64,000 nt of DNA from Streptomyces sp. SS1-1. GTDB taxonomy: Bacteria; Actinomycetota; Actinomycetes; Streptomycetales; Streptomycetaceae. The position numbers and the translations under genes are program-made. The notes below the pieces were generated by a model. It was given only the letters and a program-made list of their open reading frames with translations, was not told where the DNA came from and ran no database searches. The stretch covers positions 3,512,501-3,576,500 of the forward strand of contig NZ_WBXN01000004.1 in assembly GCF_008973465.1 (NCBI RefSeq). Reading direction: 5' to 3'. Shown piece by piece: positions 8,504-17,313 of this stretch (positions are counted from its first letter, which is position 1; every line of letters begins with the position of its first letter).

Positions 8504-9036
8504 GCGCGTGCACGGTCTCGACGGGCCACTCGTGTGCTGCGACGTGTTGGCCCGACGGCTGCTTGCGAGTGTGTCGCCGTACGCGTCTGTTCGCCCCCGT
8601 TGATGTCAGCGGCTGATGTCAGGCCCAAGCTCCGGAACTGCGACGTCGTCCAGCAAGCCGCAACCCAACACACAGGTCCGAAAGCCGATCAACGGCAGGA
8701 AGCACCCCATCTTGCCGGATCGTCACCTCGGGGTGCACGGGTATGGGCGGGGCGCTCTGACCTCGGGCTTCGCTGCTGGTGGCTCAGACTCGACTGTCAC
8801 TGTCGGCCGTCGTTGGTCGGCCTCGGGCAGCCACGCACGGCGCAGAGACGGCCCCAGAGATGCACAGGTTGAAGATGATCACGACAGCCGATGGAACGCG
8901 GCGGTGCTCAGCATGAGACTGTCGCGACCGGCGCCTCTGGCGCGCCACCCGTACTGGACGCTTGATATGCAGTTGCCATGCGGGACGTCGGCGCCGATAA
9001 ACTCAGGGGTCAGGCTATTTGATCATCGGAGGGGTT
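8504..9036. other. AICE-1 left end, no gene
   Basis: No convincing coding region. It holds the left arm-type repeat pair at 8599-8621 and the ribosome binding site (GGAGGGG) of the next gene. Small frames here have no ribosome binding sites. Confidence 0.6.
8599..8621. repeat. Left arm-type integrase site (two TGATGTCA units)
   Basis: Two copies of TGATGTCA, 12 bp apart, in a 23-bp block beginning GTTGATGTCAGC. An almost identical block (21 of 23 bases) in the same orientation lies at 21539-21561, just inside the other end. Pairs of short repeats flanking the core are the pattern of arm-type sites bound by the N-terminal domain of tyrosine integrases. Confidence 0.65.
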
Positions 9037-9957
9037 ATGAGTGACGCGAATGATGAATGGCTCCCTTTCTCGGCTCGCCGCTCAGAAGCCGGTCGTCAAG
9101 AATTCGTCCGCCTCTCCGATGGAGTACCTGGCTGGCTGCGCGAGTCGCTCTGGAAATGGCTCTCTGAGCAGATGCACAAGAGGGCACTCAGCAACAACCG
9201 AACCTGGTACACGACACCAGACGAAGCAAAGATCAGAAGAGCCGAGCGGATCCTCAAAATTTCATCCGGCTGGACTTCATCCGGAGAATCACATCCCGAC
9301 AGAGTGAGCGGCCTCTCAAAATTCAGGGCCGTCCTGTACTCAAATCCGGAATCATTTCTTGGAGCCGTAGACCTCGCCCTTTCTGAACTCGATCCGAAAG
9401 CGCCGCAGTGCGCAGCATTGGAAACGGTCTTGGAAGAGGGCGCTTCCGCCTGGCGCGTAGGGCGAGTTAGCGACAGGCCCGGCCTTGTTGAGCGCATCGA
9501 TGCGACGGTACAACTGGCAGCGGAGACAACCGGAGCCCTTGAGCCGAGAGCTGGAAGACTGCTGGCCGACGCATGGAAGCATGCCTTCTCCATGAACCGA
9601 GACCCCTCGGCCGCTTACCGGTGCGCCGTTCGCGCGGTGGAAGCAGCAGCAGCCCCCGTGATCTCACCCAACGACACAATCCCGACTCTCGGAAAAATGA
9701 TCTCAGCATTCAGGAACAAGCCAGAGAAGTGGGATTTCTCTTTCAAGGTTGACTCCGCCGCCGACCCCAAGAATGTCCTTTTGGGGATGCTTCAGATCCT
9801 CTGGACAAACGAGTATTCCCGGCACGTCGATCCAGACATTCAAGCCCCCTTGCACGTATCCCAGGAGGAAGCTGAAAGCGCGATCGTCTTGGCAGTTACG
9901 CTGGTCAACTGGTTCGTGTCCGGATCGGTTTCCAGACACCTCCCACAGAGCTCGTAA
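9037..9957 (+). CDS. Candidate abortive-infection (Abi_C/HEPN-like) protein
   Basis: A 306-residue cytosolic protein carried as cargo by AICE-1. The C-terminal third (about residues 185-295: RDPSAAYRCAVRAVEAA, IPTLGKMISAF, LLGMLQILWTNEYSRHVD, EEAESAIVLAVTLVNWF) has the layout I associate with the Abi_C/HEPN-like domain ending many abortive-infection proteins: paired helices, an Arg-His patch (R262/H263), then a terminal hydrophobic helix. The N-terminal half is not recognised. Base composition is clearly less G/C-rich than its neighbours, a sign of separate acquisition. The start is ATG 9037 with a strong GGAGGGG site. Assignment rests on eye comparison only. Confidence 0.6.
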   Translation: MSDANDEWLPFSARRSEAGRQEFVRLSDGVPGWLRESLWKWLSEQMHKRALSNNRTWYTTPDEAKIRRAERILKISSGWTSSGESHPDRVSGLSKFRAVLYSNPESFLGAVDLALSELDPKAPQCAALETVLEEGASAWRVGRVSDRPGLVERIDATVQLAAETTGALEPRAGRLLADAWKHAFSMNRDPSAAYRCAVRAVEAAAAPVISPNDTIPTLGKMISAFRNKPEKWDFSFKVDSAADPKNVLLGMLQILWTNEYSRHVDPDIQAPLHVSQEEAESAIVLAVTLVNWFVSGSVSRHLPQSS

Positions 9958-10071
9958 GGTCGACGGAGCCCGTCCAGCGCATGAACGGCGTCGGACGGTT
10001 CCGAATGGGGGTGAATTAGACGGAAACTGAGACGGAGTTAGATGGCCAATCTCTGCACTGACCAGCCACTA

Positions 10072-10878
10072 TCACCACTGACAGAAGGCGACAGCGGCAT
10101 CGTCGCCGGACTTGTAGCGCGGCCATCGTCGCCCGGTTGGGTCGGTCGCTTCAACCTTCCGGACGGAAGAGATCAGCTCCTGAGGCCCTCCGGTGCGGAG
10201 CGTCGCGAACACTTCCGACCAGGTCGCCATGCCGTACTCGGTGACCAGGCGCGAAGCGCCGTCGGAGAGGACGGCTGCGGCCTGCACGTCCTGGCCCGGG
10301 GTGCTCCCCACGAGGGCGTGCGCTGCTGCCTCCGTATCGGAAGCGGCCACCCAGTACCCGGTGGGCGTATTGCGAGTCTGCCGCTGAGCGGTGACCAACC
10401 GCCGGAGTGCTTCCCGATGCTCTGCCGTATGAGTCTCGTACTGTTCAACTTCCGCCCGCAGTTCGGGCAAAATCTTGTCCACCCGCAGGTCAGTGAGGAC
10501 CGTGAACCCGTCGACCCCTTTGAGCACGATGGGTGAGTCCGCCAAAACCAAGTGATCCAGGAACCCCTCTCGTTCGCGGAGGATCGCGACCGTGGCTGAG
10601 GGCGTACCGGGATTTCGAAGGTCGCACTCGGGGTGTAGCGCCGCCACCTGTTCGAGGGCATTCGCGAGGCCAACCGAAAGCGAGGTTCTAGCGTCCGCCA
10701 GTGCCGCGACAAGCTGACTGCCGAGGTTCGCCACGTACCAGGGCACGCCGTGGCGGCATCCCGTGTCCAGGCCCGCGGTGCTCAACCCGTCCAGCACGAC
10801 GGCAAGAGTCGGTGTGCCAGCCACCCAATCCTCGTTGGGCCCGGCTCCACCAGGTTGGGTGTCGATGGCGACGCGCAT
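10072..10878 (-). CDS. PP2C-like protein phosphatase
   Basis: A 268-residue compact PP2C-fold protein. Metal-ligand motifs are present in order: NEDW near residue 15, VVLDGLSTAG (Asp30-Gly31), LSDGASRLV, and the terminal KSGDDAAVAF. It would dephosphorylate Ser/Thr on a partner protein. Its start lies 2 bp after the stop of the HTH gene, so the two are surely co-transcribed and the partner may be that regulator or a host kinase substrate. No kinase gene is present on the element. Confidence 0.8.
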   Translation of the reverse strand: MRVAIDTQPGGAGPNEDWVAGTPTLAVVLDGLSTAGLDTGCRHGVPWYVANLGSQLVAALADARTSLSVGLANALEQVAALHPECDLRNPGTPSATVAILREREGFLDHLVLADSPIVLKGVDGFTVLTDLRVDKILPELRAEVEQYETHTAEHREALRRLVTAQRQTRNTPTGYWVAASDTEAAAHALVGSTPGQDVQAAAVLSDGASRLVTEYGMATWSEVFATLRTGGPQELISSVRKVEATDPTGRRWPRYKSGDDAAVAFCQW

Positions 10879-10880
10879 GC

Positions 10881-11741
10881 TCAGCCCTCGTGTCGGTATA
10901 GCGGCGTGACGCGTCGACTCTCCAGCACTTCCATCGTCTTGGGGTCGTAACGACAAGAGATCAACGTGGAGAAACGGCGCGTGCGGACTTCTCGGTAAAG
11001 ATCTGCAACGTTGTTTTCTAGGTAGTGCACCACCCCGTTTGCTCCGATGGCGTGGATGCCGGCGATATAGAGGAACGTGCCCTTCCCGTCCAGGCGAGGA
11101 AGTCTGCCCAGGTACCCAAAGTCACCGGTCGAGCCGTCTTCGTCCTGGGGTGACCTGTACTCCTTCCCCTCTCTCTGGTCCACCAGATGCCACGCCCGGT
11201 CCTTCCGAAACTGAAGGTTGTCGTCTCCTTCGAGGACCTGCGCCACGATCGGAGAAAGGCGAGGGCCGCAGACAACGACATGGTTGTCCCGGTTGAGGTT
11301 GACGATGCCGGACGGCGGGATCACCTCGTACTGAGCATCTAGCTTCATGCCGGCGAGCAACTTCCGAAGGTGCTCGAAGTTGTCGAGGTCTTCCCGCGTC
11401 ACTACGTGGCTGGGGTTGTCGTCGGGCCCCTTGCCTGCCTCGTACTTCCCACCGAGCGACACCGTGACCAGGTCCGTACCGAAGAAGGCTCGCTCTGGCG
11501 GCGGCCCGGCTGACGCGAGCTGCCCGACGCGCCCCCGGCTCACCCCAAGTCGCTTCGCAATCTCGGCTTGTGTCAGCCCGGACGCCTGCGCCTCCTCGAT
11601 CGCCTCGCGGCGAACGCGGGACAGCTCGTTCACGTGGCTCTGATACCGCGCCATCAGGTCGATTGCCGCCTTGGCGCGGTCGACGGGGTCCGTAACCCCG
11701 GAGACCCGCTCCATGTCGTCGTGCACGACTCTCCAATCCAT
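10881..11741 (-). CDS. HTH regulator with a C-terminal sensor-like domain
   Basis: A 286-residue protein. Residues about 45-77 form a sigma-region-4/Fis-like HTH (SGLTQAEIAKRLGVSRGRVGQL). The remaining 200 residues form a single alpha/beta domain with a glycine-rich loop (VVVCGPRLSP) and later YLGRLP and AGIHAIGANGVVHYL, which looks like a ligand-binding Rossmann-type domain that I cannot name. It probably represses the divergent transfer genes and its own operon with the PP2C gene. Confidence 0.75.
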   Translation of the reverse strand: MDWRVVHDDMERVSGVTDPVDRAKAAIDLMARYQSHVNELSRVRREAIEEAQASGLTQAEIAKRLGVSRGRVGQLASAGPPPERAFFGTDLVTVSLGGKYEAGKGPDDNPSHVVTREDLDNFEHLRKLLAGMKLDAQYEVIPPSGIVNLNRDNHVVVCGPRLSPIVAQVLEGDDNLQFRKDRAWHLVDQREGKEYRSPQDEDGSTGDFGYLGRLPRLDGKGTFLYIAGIHAIGANGVVHYLENNVADLYREVRTRRFSTLISCRYDPKTMEVLESRRVTPLYRHEG

Positions 11742-12163
11742 CGCCTAGGGGGGCTATCAGACTGTATCGCGAGAGGGGGTTGCGCGCAGCCCTCAGTTTG
11801 CCTACCGTACCTATCAAGCAAGTTCGCAACCCCCCCTAAGCAAACGGGGTGAGGGCTTGTCATGACTGCTTGACCTGCATTGATGCGCCCAGAGGAAAGC
11901 CCGCGGGGGTGAGTACGAAGGAAGCGATTGATCCCTGAGAACTGCATAGGTGGGTCCCGCCTCCCCGAGTCGAAAAGGCGGACCGCGCGACTGGATCGCG
12001 CATCAACCTTCGCGGCTCTTGCCGCGCCGGTTGCCTCCGTTGCTCGTCTCGCACGAGCAGCGCTGAGGGGAGCCGGATGTTCCGACTTCAACGGCGCGTG
12101 GCCCCGGCGCTGGAACACCGGGGCCACTGTTCGGGCCGTTCCTGGTGAGAGGAACCAGACCCA
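11742..12163. promoter_or_regulatory. Divergent control region of AICE-1
   Basis: No gene. GGGGGTTGCG (11775-11784) and CGCAACCCCC (11825-11834) form a perfect 10-bp inverted repeat around a 40-bp segment with promoter-like words in both directions, suggesting looping or dual-operator control by the HTH regulator. From about 12028 to the DUF6284 start the sequence is nearly identical to AICE-2 (39634 onward) and contains two hairpins: TGCTCGT/ACGAGCA near 12041-12060 and TGGCCCCGG/CCGGGGCCA near 12100-12126. Confidence 0.55.
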
Positions 12164-12430
12164 ATGGACCACATCGTTACTGTTCAGGACGCTGTTACCG
12201 CGTTCGCCGACTTCATGGAGCCGACGGACGCGGAGCTGGACGCGATCGAGCAGGAGATGCCCGTCATCCTGGCGGACGTCGACCTGCTCGACGCGCAGAT
12301 CATCCCCCTGGACCGCACTCCGACAGAGCTGGACCACCAGCGCATCCGCCGGGCCCGCCGCCGGGCGCTCGCCGCCCGCGTGGCGCTGCTCAACCGCACG
12401 TCCCGCAGCATGTCGGGCGGTGCGGCATGA
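12164..12430 (+). CDS. DUF6284 family protein (AICE-1)
   Basis: An 88-residue soluble helical protein, acidic in the first half (DAELDAIEQEMPVILADVDLLDAQI) and very basic in the second (IRRARRRALAARVALLNR). It is the first gene of the transfer operon and is almost identical to 39771-40037 in AICE-2. Start ATG 12164 follows GAGAGGAA. Its stop overlaps the next start (ATGA). Conserved in many AICEs; role unknown. Confidence 0.85.
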   Translation: MDHIVTVQDAVTAFADFMEPTDAELDAIEQEMPVILADVDLLDAQIIPLDRTPTELDHQRIRRARRRALAARVALLNRTSRSMSGGAA

Positions 12431-13539
12431 GGACGGCGAAGCTGACCCGCGTACAGATCGGGGTGCTGGCCGCCGCGTTCGTGCCGATGCTCGCCACGGG
12501 CGTGTTCGGCGGGATCGGCACCTACAGCAACATCGGTCACTCCTACGGCAAGGGCACCGCGCTGGGAGCTCTCGCGGCCGGTGAGGGCGCAACGGCCGTG
12601 CTCGCTCTGGTCCTGCTCGGGCTGACCATGCTGGGCCAGTCCTCCCCGCGCATCGTCCGGCTCGGCCTGTGGGCCCTGCCGGCCGCCGCCGCTGTCATGG
12701 GGGCGATGGCCGCACCGGATGCGGGCCGCACCGTCATCTACGCCCTGACGCCGATGGGCATGTCCGTGTCGGCCGAGGGCATGGCGTTCCTGGCCCGCAG
12801 GATCGTCGTCCACACCGACGGCCGCGACGCGGAGAATGAGCGGCGCACGGCCGATCTGGTCCAGGCCCTCGCCTACCACCGCGCCCGCGCCACCCAGCAC
12901 CCCAGCGATCGAGTCAGGAAGTGGTCCGAGCGCAAGTCATGGAGGCTGGCCCGCAGGGTCGGTGTCGGCGACGTGGCGCTCGGATCGAGGCTGCTGGATG
13001 TCCAGCGCGATCGAGTCACCGCCGGTGCGGACGCCGCGCTCGCCGCGATGTTCGGTGGCACCGCCCCCGCCCTCGCGCTCGATCCCGCACCTTCCGCAAA
13101 TGCGGAGGAATCCACCGAGACCAAGAGGAAACGGTCTACGGCTGAGCTGGGGGAATCGACCCCGGAACCGATCGTGATGCTGACTCGGCTGACCGTGCCG
13201 GAACCCGTAGCGGTCGACCTGGGCAAGTCGATTCCCCCGCTCAAGCCCGCCCCCGCCATCGCCGCCCCGATCGAGTCAGGGCGCCGTGCTGTGGGTGCTG
13301 AGTTGACCCGGCCGCGTCGGGCGACTGGTCGACTCCCCGAGGCGGCCCGATCACCCCGCCTCAAGCGCACCCCGGATGAGCTGCTGGCCGAGGCGCGCAA
13401 GGCGACGGCCGATTGGCCGGACGCGAAGGTGACCGCTGAGGGCATCCGCCGTGCCGTGCGCACGTCACCGGCGAACGCCCGGACGCTGCGGGACACCTTG
13501 CTCGCCGAGCGGGCCGCCACGGCGGCTGAGGCCGCGTAA
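12427..13539 (+). CDS. DUF2637 domain membrane protein, Spd-like (AICE-1)
   Basis: A 370-residue protein with four N-terminal membrane segments (about residues 8-135) forming the DUF2637 domain, then a long cytosolic region with a Pro-rich linker and a C-terminal helical domain (PDELLAEARKATADWPDAKVTAEGIRRAVRTSPANARTLRD) that looks like a small HTH. DUF2637 proteins are encoded beside TraB-like ATPases and are thought to help intramycelial plasmid spreading. It overlaps the next gene by one base. Over 90% alike to the AICE-2 copy by eye, with differences concentrated in the linker. Confidence 0.88.
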   Translation: MRTAKLTRVQIGVLAAAFVPMLATGVFGGIGTYSNIGHSYGKGTALGALAAGEGATAVLALVLLGLTMLGQSSPRIVRLGLWALPAAAAVMGAMAAPDAGRTVIYALTPMGMSVSAEGMAFLARRIVVHTDGRDAENERRTADLVQALAYHRARATQHPSDRVRKWSERKSWRLARRVGVGDVALGSRLLDVQRDRVTAGADAALAAMFGGTAPALALDPAPSANAEESTETKRKRSTAELGESTPEPIVMLTRLTVPEPVAVDLGKSIPPLKPAPAIAAPIESGRRAVGAELTRPRRATGRLPEAARSPRLKRTPDELLAEARKATADWPDAKVTAEGIRRAVRTSPANARTLRDTLLAERAATAAEAA

Positions 13540-13886
13540 TGGCTGCGCTGCCGGTCTACCGGTGGCGCCTCGCCCCGGACGGCTACGCCACCCGCCGCCA
13601 ACTCCGCGCCCTCGGGCTGCGCCCCGGCGGTCAGGACGTGGCCGCCCAGCTGGAGCGGCCCCGTCGTCGGCGGGGCCCGCTGGTGGCCTACCTGTACCGC
13701 GTCGACCGTGCCAAGCCCGTGCGTCCGATGACGGCGGCCCGGTGGGCGGCCCTGGACAAGGCGAACGCCGCTCGCCGTCGCTGTCCCGCGTGCCGGCGTG
13801 ATGCCGGATACGTCATCCCTGCCTCGCTCGGCACCTGCACCCCGTGTGCCTATCCCGACCCTGACGGGTCCGAACGGAGTCACTGA
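13539..13886 (+). CDS. RRQ-motif zinc-binding protein (AICE-1)
   Basis: A 115-residue basic protein. The N-terminus YRWRLAPDGYATRRQLRALGLRPGG carries the RRQ(R)L-type motif known from AICE proteins, and the C-terminal half has two Cys pairs (RRCPACRR, GTCTPCAY) forming a zinc ribbon. Its start ATG shares one base with the preceding stop. Probably a nucleic-acid-binding accessory of transfer or replication. Confidence 0.8.
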   Translation: MAALPVYRWRLAPDGYATRRQLRALGLRPGGQDVAAQLERPRRRRGPLVAYLYRVDRAKPVRPMTAARWAALDKANAARRRCPACRRDAGYVIPASLGTCTPCAYPDPDGSERSH

Positions 13887-13887
13887 C

Positions 13888-14205
13888 ATGGGCAACTCCG
13901 AGATGCGCCGCCTTGACCGTGAGATCGAGAAGACCAGGAAGAAGCTGGAGGCCGTGCGCAGGGGCGAGTGGTGGCCCCTGACCGCCCGTGAACGCCTCTC
14001 CATGAGCCGCGCGCTCGCCTCCGGAGCGCACAGCGCCCACCGGAACCGCAGCACGAGCCGCGTCGAGAACCGCATGGACTCGCTCGGCTCGTCCGTGGAG
14101 ATGCGCCTGACCGCTGAGCTGACCGCGCTGCACGGCGAGCGTCAGCGACTGATCACCGAGGCAGCTCGCGCTAAGGCCGCACGCAAGTCGTCCGGCTGGT
14201 TCTGA
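13888..14205 (+). CDS. Conserved AICE coiled-coil protein (AICE-1)
   Basis: A 105-residue highly charged helical protein (LDREIEKTRKKLEAVRRGEWWPLTARERLSMSRALASGAHS), with a second helix near the C-terminus. It starts 1 bp after the previous stop and is nearly identical to 41477-41794. Function unknown; conservation in both elements supports it as a real gene. Confidence 0.8.
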   Translation: MGNSEMRRLDREIEKTRKKLEAVRRGEWWPLTARERLSMSRALASGAHSAHRNRSTSRVENRMDSLGSSVEMRLTAELTALHGERQRLITEAARAKAARKSSGWF

Positions 14206-14309
14206 CCAGCCCATTCCGCCCGGGGTGACCGCCTCCCTGCACGGACCCGGCCACCCCGGCTCTCTCCCTCACTCCCGCCCCGACAGGGGCAGTCAGGAGA
14301 ACTTCCAGC

Positions 14310-16424
14310 ATGTCTGAGAACGTCGTTCACCTCCACAAGAACACTGACCCGGCGGCCGTGACGACCCTGACCGTGGTTCCGGACGCGTCCCCGGCGCGGC
14401 CCGTGCCGCTGTGGGTCCGCTCCGGACGCGCGGTGAAGACGGCCGTCACGCACGAGAAGACCCGGGTGGCCGCGCGGGCGGCGGCCCGGCACACGTCCTA
14501 CACGTTCAACGGCGGGCGGATCGTGGCCCGCCGGGCATGGGATGGCCGTACCGGCTCCCGCTACGAGCGGTACATGCGCACGGCGGAAGCCGCGGGGAAC
14601 ATGGAGCTGGCCGCTGAGTGGGAGGAGCGTCTCCAGCGCTTCCGCGACGCCCGCCACCGCCGCCGCATGGACCTCCTGCACTCTCCAGTGGAGGCCGCCA
14701 AGGGCGTCGCCGTCGGCGCCGGCATGAGCGTCGGTGTGCTGGTCGGCCTCGGCGTCATCCTGGCGATCAGCAGCGGGCAGGCCGCCGACGTCATCACACC
14801 CCTGTCGGCCACGATCGAGTTCATTGCCCTGCTCATCCGGATCGTTCAGATCGTGTGGGGCCCGGCCCTCACGATCGGCCCGTTCCTCGCCCTGCTCGCC
14901 CTGTGGGCCGTCGGCCGCAAGCAACAAGCCGCCCCCGCCTGGGCCCTCCCGGCCACCGTGCGATCGAGCGAGGGGGAGCCGATCACGCCGTCGATCGTGG
15001 TCAAGGCCCTGCGCGACCTGGGCATCGCTCCGCTCAAGGCCGCCATCAAGGAGATGGGGGACGCCGGAGCATCGATGCTCGGGCCGATCACCATCGCCGG
15101 GTGCGGTGTGGAGGTCGACGTGACCCTGCCGTCGGGTGTGGCGACGGATGAGGTGCAGAAGCGGCGCCGCAAGCTCGCGGAGAACCTGACCCGGCACGAA
15201 CACGAGGTGTTCATCACGATCCCGCAGGCCGCGCGCACGGTCAGGTTGTGGATCGCGGACTCGGGTGCGCTGGACGAGCCGATCGGGCCGTCCCCGCTGG
15301 TCACCGACGAGACCATGACCGCCGACTACAAGAAGGGCAGGGCGCCGTGGGGGCAGGACCTGCGCGGCGACGCCGCCACCCTGTCCCTGTATCAGCGCCA
15401 CCTGCTGGTCACGGGCCTGTCCAACCAGGGCAAGACCGCCGCCCTGCGCTCGCTCGCCCTATGGCTGGCCCTGGACCGCTCCGTGCAGTTCTGGATCGCT
15501 GACCTCAAGGGCATCGGCGACTGGGCCATGTTCGACGGCATCGCGCAGGTCCTGATCGAGGGGCCTTCCGACGATCACGTCATCCAGGCGACCGAGATGG
15601 TCGAGGACGCGGTCGAGGAGATGAACCGCAGGATCGAGGAGCGCCGCCGCGACCCGAGCATCGTGTTCCAGCCGCTGATCGTGGTGGTAGACGAGGCGCA
15701 GTTGGCGTTCATGTGCCCGGTCGTCGGCGACGACAAGCGCCCGTACGGCGGGTCCAAGGCGACCTCGCGGTACTTCATGGCGGTGCGCAAGGTGCACAAC
15801 CAGGGCCGTGCGGTCGATGTGCTGATGTGGCAGGGCACCCAGGACCCCACGGACCAGAACCTGCCCAAGCTGGTCCGCGAGGGCGCCCACACCCGCGCCT
15901 CCCTCGTGCTGGGCACCGAATCCCAAGCCCGCATGGCACTCGGGGACAAGGCCGTCGACGGCGGCGCCGCCCCGCACCTGCTGCGCCAGGGCCTGGACAA
16001 GGGCACCCTCGTCGTCGCGTCCGACGGCATCACGATCCCCGCCGGCCAAGCATCCATCACCGTGCGCACGCACTTCATCGATGACGAACCGGCAGCCGAG
16101 ATCGCCGCCCGTGCCAAGGCGCTGCGCGATGGCGTCACGACCCTGCGGGTGGTCGACCAGGGCGAGGAACGGGACGCGCTCGCCGACGTCGCGGCCGTCA
16201 TCGGCGATGAGTCCCGGCTGCGGACCAACGAGGTCCTCAAGCGGCTGCACGCCCTGGACCCCAAGGTCTACGGCGACCAGTGGACCAACGACCGGCTCAA
16301 GGCCCTGCTGGAGGAGCACGGCGAGGAGCCGAAGAAGTCGCACGGCGTCATGGTCGTCCACCGCGATCACGTCCTGCGCGCGCTCGCCAACCGCGACACG
16401 GATGGTTCCGCTTCCGCGTCCTGA
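14310..16424 (+). CDS. FtsK/SpoIIIE-type DNA transfer ATPase, TraB/TraSA-like (AICE-1)
   Basis: The conjugative motor, 704 residues. In this group one FtsK-like hexamer at the hyphal membrane moves double-stranded element DNA into the recipient. Membrane segments lie at about residues 145-165 and 175-215; the ATPase domain follows with Walker A GLSNQGKT (about 368-376) and Walker B LIVVVDEAQ (about 456-464). A C-terminal winged-helix region (about 620-700: LRTNEVLKRLHALDPKVYGDQW) is where TraB proteins read their clt repeats. It differs most from AICE-2 at this tail, fitting different target repeats. The start ATG 14310 follows TCAGGAGA. Confidence 0.93.
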   Translation: MSENVVHLHKNTDPAAVTTLTVVPDASPARPVPLWVRSGRAVKTAVTHEKTRVAARAAARHTSYTFNGGRIVARRAWDGRTGSRYERYMRTAEAAGNMELAAEWEERLQRFRDARHRRRMDLLHSPVEAAKGVAVGAGMSVGVLVGLGVILAISSGQAADVITPLSATIEFIALLIRIVQIVWGPALTIGPFLALLALWAVGRKQQAAPAWALPATVRSSEGEPITPSIVVKALRDLGIAPLKAAIKEMGDAGASMLGPITIAGCGVEVDVTLPSGVATDEVQKRRRKLAENLTRHEHEVFITIPQAARTVRLWIADSGALDEPIGPSPLVTDETMTADYKKGRAPWGQDLRGDAATLSLYQRHLLVTGLSNQGKTAALRSLALWLALDRSVQFWIADLKGIGDWAMFDGIAQVLIEGPSDDHVIQATEMVEDAVEEMNRRIEERRRDPSIVFQPLIVVVDEAQLAFMCPVVGDDKRPYGGSKATSRYFMAVRKVHNQGRAVDVLMWQGTQDPTDQNLPKLVREGAHTRASLVLGTESQARMALGDKAVDGGAAPHLLRQGLDKGTLVVASDGITIPAGQASITVRTHFIDDEPAAEIAARAKALRDGVTTLRVVDQGEERDALADVAAVIGDESRLRTNEVLKRLHALDPKVYGDQWTNDRLKALLEEHGEEPKKSHGVMVVHRDHVLRALANRDTDGSASAS

Positions 16425-16631
16425 CCCCGGGGAGGAACACCCGCCCGCGCCGGGGAGGCGGGGAGAACTCCCCAACCCCCTCCCCGCACCGCCTCCCCCA
16501 CGTTGATCAGCGAAAACACCGTTTCGGGGAGGCGGGGAGCCCACCTGCACCAACCCCCAAAACCCCCCTCCACAGCACACCCCCAAGGGGGTGTCTCTGC
16601 CTCCCCCAACACCCCTCGGAAGGGATTCCGC
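16425..16631. repeat. Candidate clt/structured region after the transfer ATPase (AICE-1)
   Basis: The 14-mer GGGGAGGCGGGGAG occurs at 16452-16465 and 16526-16539, with inverted forms GCCTCCCC near 16491 and 16599. The first copy continues as GGGGAGAACTCCCC, a hairpin. A second hairpin, ACACCCCCAAGGGGGTGT, lies at about 16577-16594. The matching region of AICE-2 has other bases but the same pairing. Most likely a transfer-recognition locus or a structured RNA leader for the next gene. Confidence 0.5.
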
Positions 16632-17096
16632 ATGTTCCCCGAGAACACTCCGCACGTGCCCGCACAGCGGGCCGTGGAGGTCCATCACCCGACCCTGCTC
16701 CCGCCCGCCGTCGTAGCGTCGGCGCCGGTCGTCCCGATGCAGCCCGGCGCGGTGCCGTCGGTGGCGAGCGTCGTCCTGCCGGACGGCCGCGTCGTCACCG
16801 GCTACGCCATGAGCCCGGCGCAGCCCGAACCCCTCGCAGCCAAGCCACCGGTTTCCCGAGCGGCCGTCAACGTCGCCCTCGGAGGCGTCGGGTTCCTCGC
16901 CATGTGCGGCGGACTACTGCTGCTCACCACGTTCATCACCGCGCTGACCGCTCTGGTGACCCAGCTCATCATCCTGGCCGCCGTGATCTTCGGCGGATGG
17001 ATCGCCGTGCAGGTGTTCAGCGCGAGCGGCCACCAGGGCGGCACCACGGTGAACATCCGCAAGGCCACGTTCAAGCGCAACCACTTCCACGGCTGA
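16632..17096 (+). CDS. Spd-like small membrane protein (AICE-1)
   Basis: A 154-residue protein: a Pro/Val-rich N-terminal half, two membrane segments (about residues 78-100 and 103-125: AALVTQLIILAAVIFGGWIAVQVF), and a basic C-terminal tail TVNIRKATFKRNHFHG. Its position after the transfer ATPase and topology match SpdB-type spread proteins. ATG 16632 follows GAAGGGA. It is nearly identical to 44210-44674. Confidence 0.8.
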   Translation: MFPENTPHVPAQRAVEVHHPTLLPPAVVASAPVVPMQPGAVPSVASVVLPDGRVVTGYAMSPAQPEPLAAKPPVSRAAVNVALGGVGFLAMCGGLLLLTTFITALTALVTQLIILAAVIFGGWIAVQVFSASGHQGGTTVNIRKATFKRNHFHG

Positions 17097-17120
17097 CCAA
17101 CCCGAAGGGACACCCGCCCC

Positions 17121-17306
17121 ATGTTCGACATCCGCATCACCTGCGACCCCGCCGACGAACCCGAGATCGTGCACGCCCTCACCGAAGCATTCGACTGCGA
17201 CCCCATCGAGCGCCGGCCCGCCCGCGACGGCTACCGCATCCGCCTCTACACCAAGGCATTCCACCCCGACCCCGCCGCCCTGCTCAACGAAGCCACCGAC
17301 GCCTGA
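17121..17306 (+). CDS. Small conserved AICE protein, 61 residues (AICE-1 only)
   Basis: A short acidic protein (MFDIRITCDPADEPEIVHALTEAFD, then RRPARDGYRIRLYTKAFHPD) with a predicted beta-alpha-beta-beta pattern. It lies between the Spd gene and the shared terminator. AICE-2 lacks it: there the terminator follows the Spd stop directly, so this is a clean insertion or deletion. Function unknown. Confidence 0.65.
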   Translation: MFDIRITCDPADEPEIVHALTEAFDCDPIERRPARDGYRIRLYTKAFHPDPAALLNEATDA

Positions 17307-17313
17307 CTACGCC

